Assembly (NCBI GenBank): GCA_003565035.1
Contig: PXDP01000515.1
Location: forward strand, 1 to 6,085
Source: PVC group bacterium
Lineage (GTDB): Bacteria; Verrucomicrobiota; Kiritimatiellia; SS1-B-03-39; UBA6053
Direction of reading: 5' to 3'
DNA length: 6,085 nt
Made by a program: the position numbers and the translations under genes. Below, piece after piece: positions 5,675 to 6,085 of the stretch (position 1 is its first letter; each line of letters begins with the position of its first letter). Below the pieces are notes generated by a model. It saw only the letters and a list, made by a program, of their open reading frames with translations. It ran no database searches and was not told where the DNA came from.

Positions 5675-6085
5675 TTATTTACGGATGTGCTTGCGGCGGG
5701 TCCAGAACAGGCAGCCGAACGCAACGCCGACCAGCAGGATTGTGGAGGGTTCGGGAATGACCGTGAGTTGGAGACTGCCTTCCTCGAAATAAGCGAAGCG
5801 GCCGGTGCCCACAGGCGCGGCATTTTCCACGCCAAGGTTGCTGATGTTCGTCAAATCGAATGTGGCGGTACCACCGATAAGCGTGTAGGGAGTAAAGAGA
5901 TCCAATGCATCCCAGCCGGCCACGTTAAAATCCAGGCTGTCCACTCCGAATCCGGTTTCGAAACTTACAGTTCCAGAGCCATTGACCAAAAGGGTTAAAT
6001 TCGGGTTGACCGCAAGTTGACTTGTACTCGTGAAATGGAGATTTCCGTCCGTAATCGTTCCACGGTTCACCAGGCTGCCGTTGGC
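5675..6085 (-). CDS. PEP-CTERM sorting-domain protein, C-terminal part (5' partial)
   Basis: An open minus-strand frame runs off the right edge, giving 136 visible residues before TAA 5677-5675. The last 28 residues are a textbook PEP-CTERM signal: VIPEPS (109-114), a hydrophobic segment about 115-129 (TILLVGVAFGCLFWT), then RRKHIRK. In known systems this tail is recognised by an exosortase (EpsH family) and leads to export and surface or matrix display. The visible passenger is Gly/Asn/Thr-rich with short beta repeats (GSLVNRGTITDG, VNGSGTVSFE, YTLIGGTATFDL) and the phrase GRFAYFEEGSLQLTVIPEPS, typical of autotransporter-like beta-helical PEP-CTERM proteins of Kiritimatiellota and Verrucomicrobiota. 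A GTG at 6070 exists in frame, but coding character continues upstream of it to the edge (ANGSL), so it is not the start. The gene has its own terminator and appears separate from the sulfatase pair. The passenger's function is unknown. Confidence 0.88.
   Translation of the reverse strand, partial: ANGSLVNRGTITDGNLHFTSTSQLAVNPNLTLLVNGSGTVSFETGFGVDSLDFNVAGWDALDLFTPYTLIGGTATFDLTNISNLGVENAAPVGTGRFAYFEEGSLQLTVIPEPSTILLVGVAFGCLFWTRRKHIRK

Overview
The window comes from a GC-rich bacterial chromosome, most likely of the PVC superphylum. Kiritimatiellota (Pontiella-like) fits best, with Verrucomicrobiota or Planctomycetota as alternatives. The evidence is the local density of sulfatases, a PEP-CTERM (VIPEPS) surface protein with a beta-repeat passenger, and an SHD1-like domain protein. 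The lineage is an inference from gene content, because no marker gene is present.

Layout. Two gene clusters converge. On the plus strand, the C-terminal tail of a probable sulfatase (1-176) overlaps by ATGA a Tat-exported PhoA-family alkaline phosphatase (173-1609). After 51 bp this is followed by a complete type I sulfatase (1661-3169). On the minus strand, reading inward from the right edge, there are three genes. First comes the C-terminal part of a PEP-CTERM protein (5675-6085), closed by a strong intrinsic terminator (5614-5650). Next is a secreted 328-residue protein with an SHD1-like N-terminal domain and an unrecognised remainder (4588-5574). Nine bases further on is a second, different type I sulfatase (3181-4578). 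The two clusters meet with 11 bp between stop codons, and both stops lie in the arms of one perfect hairpin (3167-3183).

Function. Two complete genes and one partial gene encode sulfatases, and a fourth encodes an alkaline phosphatase, so four of the six genes belong or probably belong to the alkaline phosphatase superfamily of metal-dependent phospho/sulfohydrolases. This fits a locus for removing sulfate, and possibly phosphate, esters from polysaccharides or other organic matter. Neither complete sulfatase has a recognisable signal peptide, while the phosphatase, the SHD1-like protein and probably the PEP-CTERM protein are exported. If the starts are right, desulfation would be intracellular and dephosphorylation extracytoplasmic. 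No glycoside hydrolase, transporter, sulfatase-maturing enzyme or regulator is present, so the substrate cannot be named.

There is no gene-free stretch longer than 300 bases. I see no RNA gene, insertion sequence, CRISPR array or origin. I did not find a clearly novel system. The best candidates for follow-up are the uncharacterised SHD1-like protein coupled to a sulfatase, and the shared-stop hairpin.
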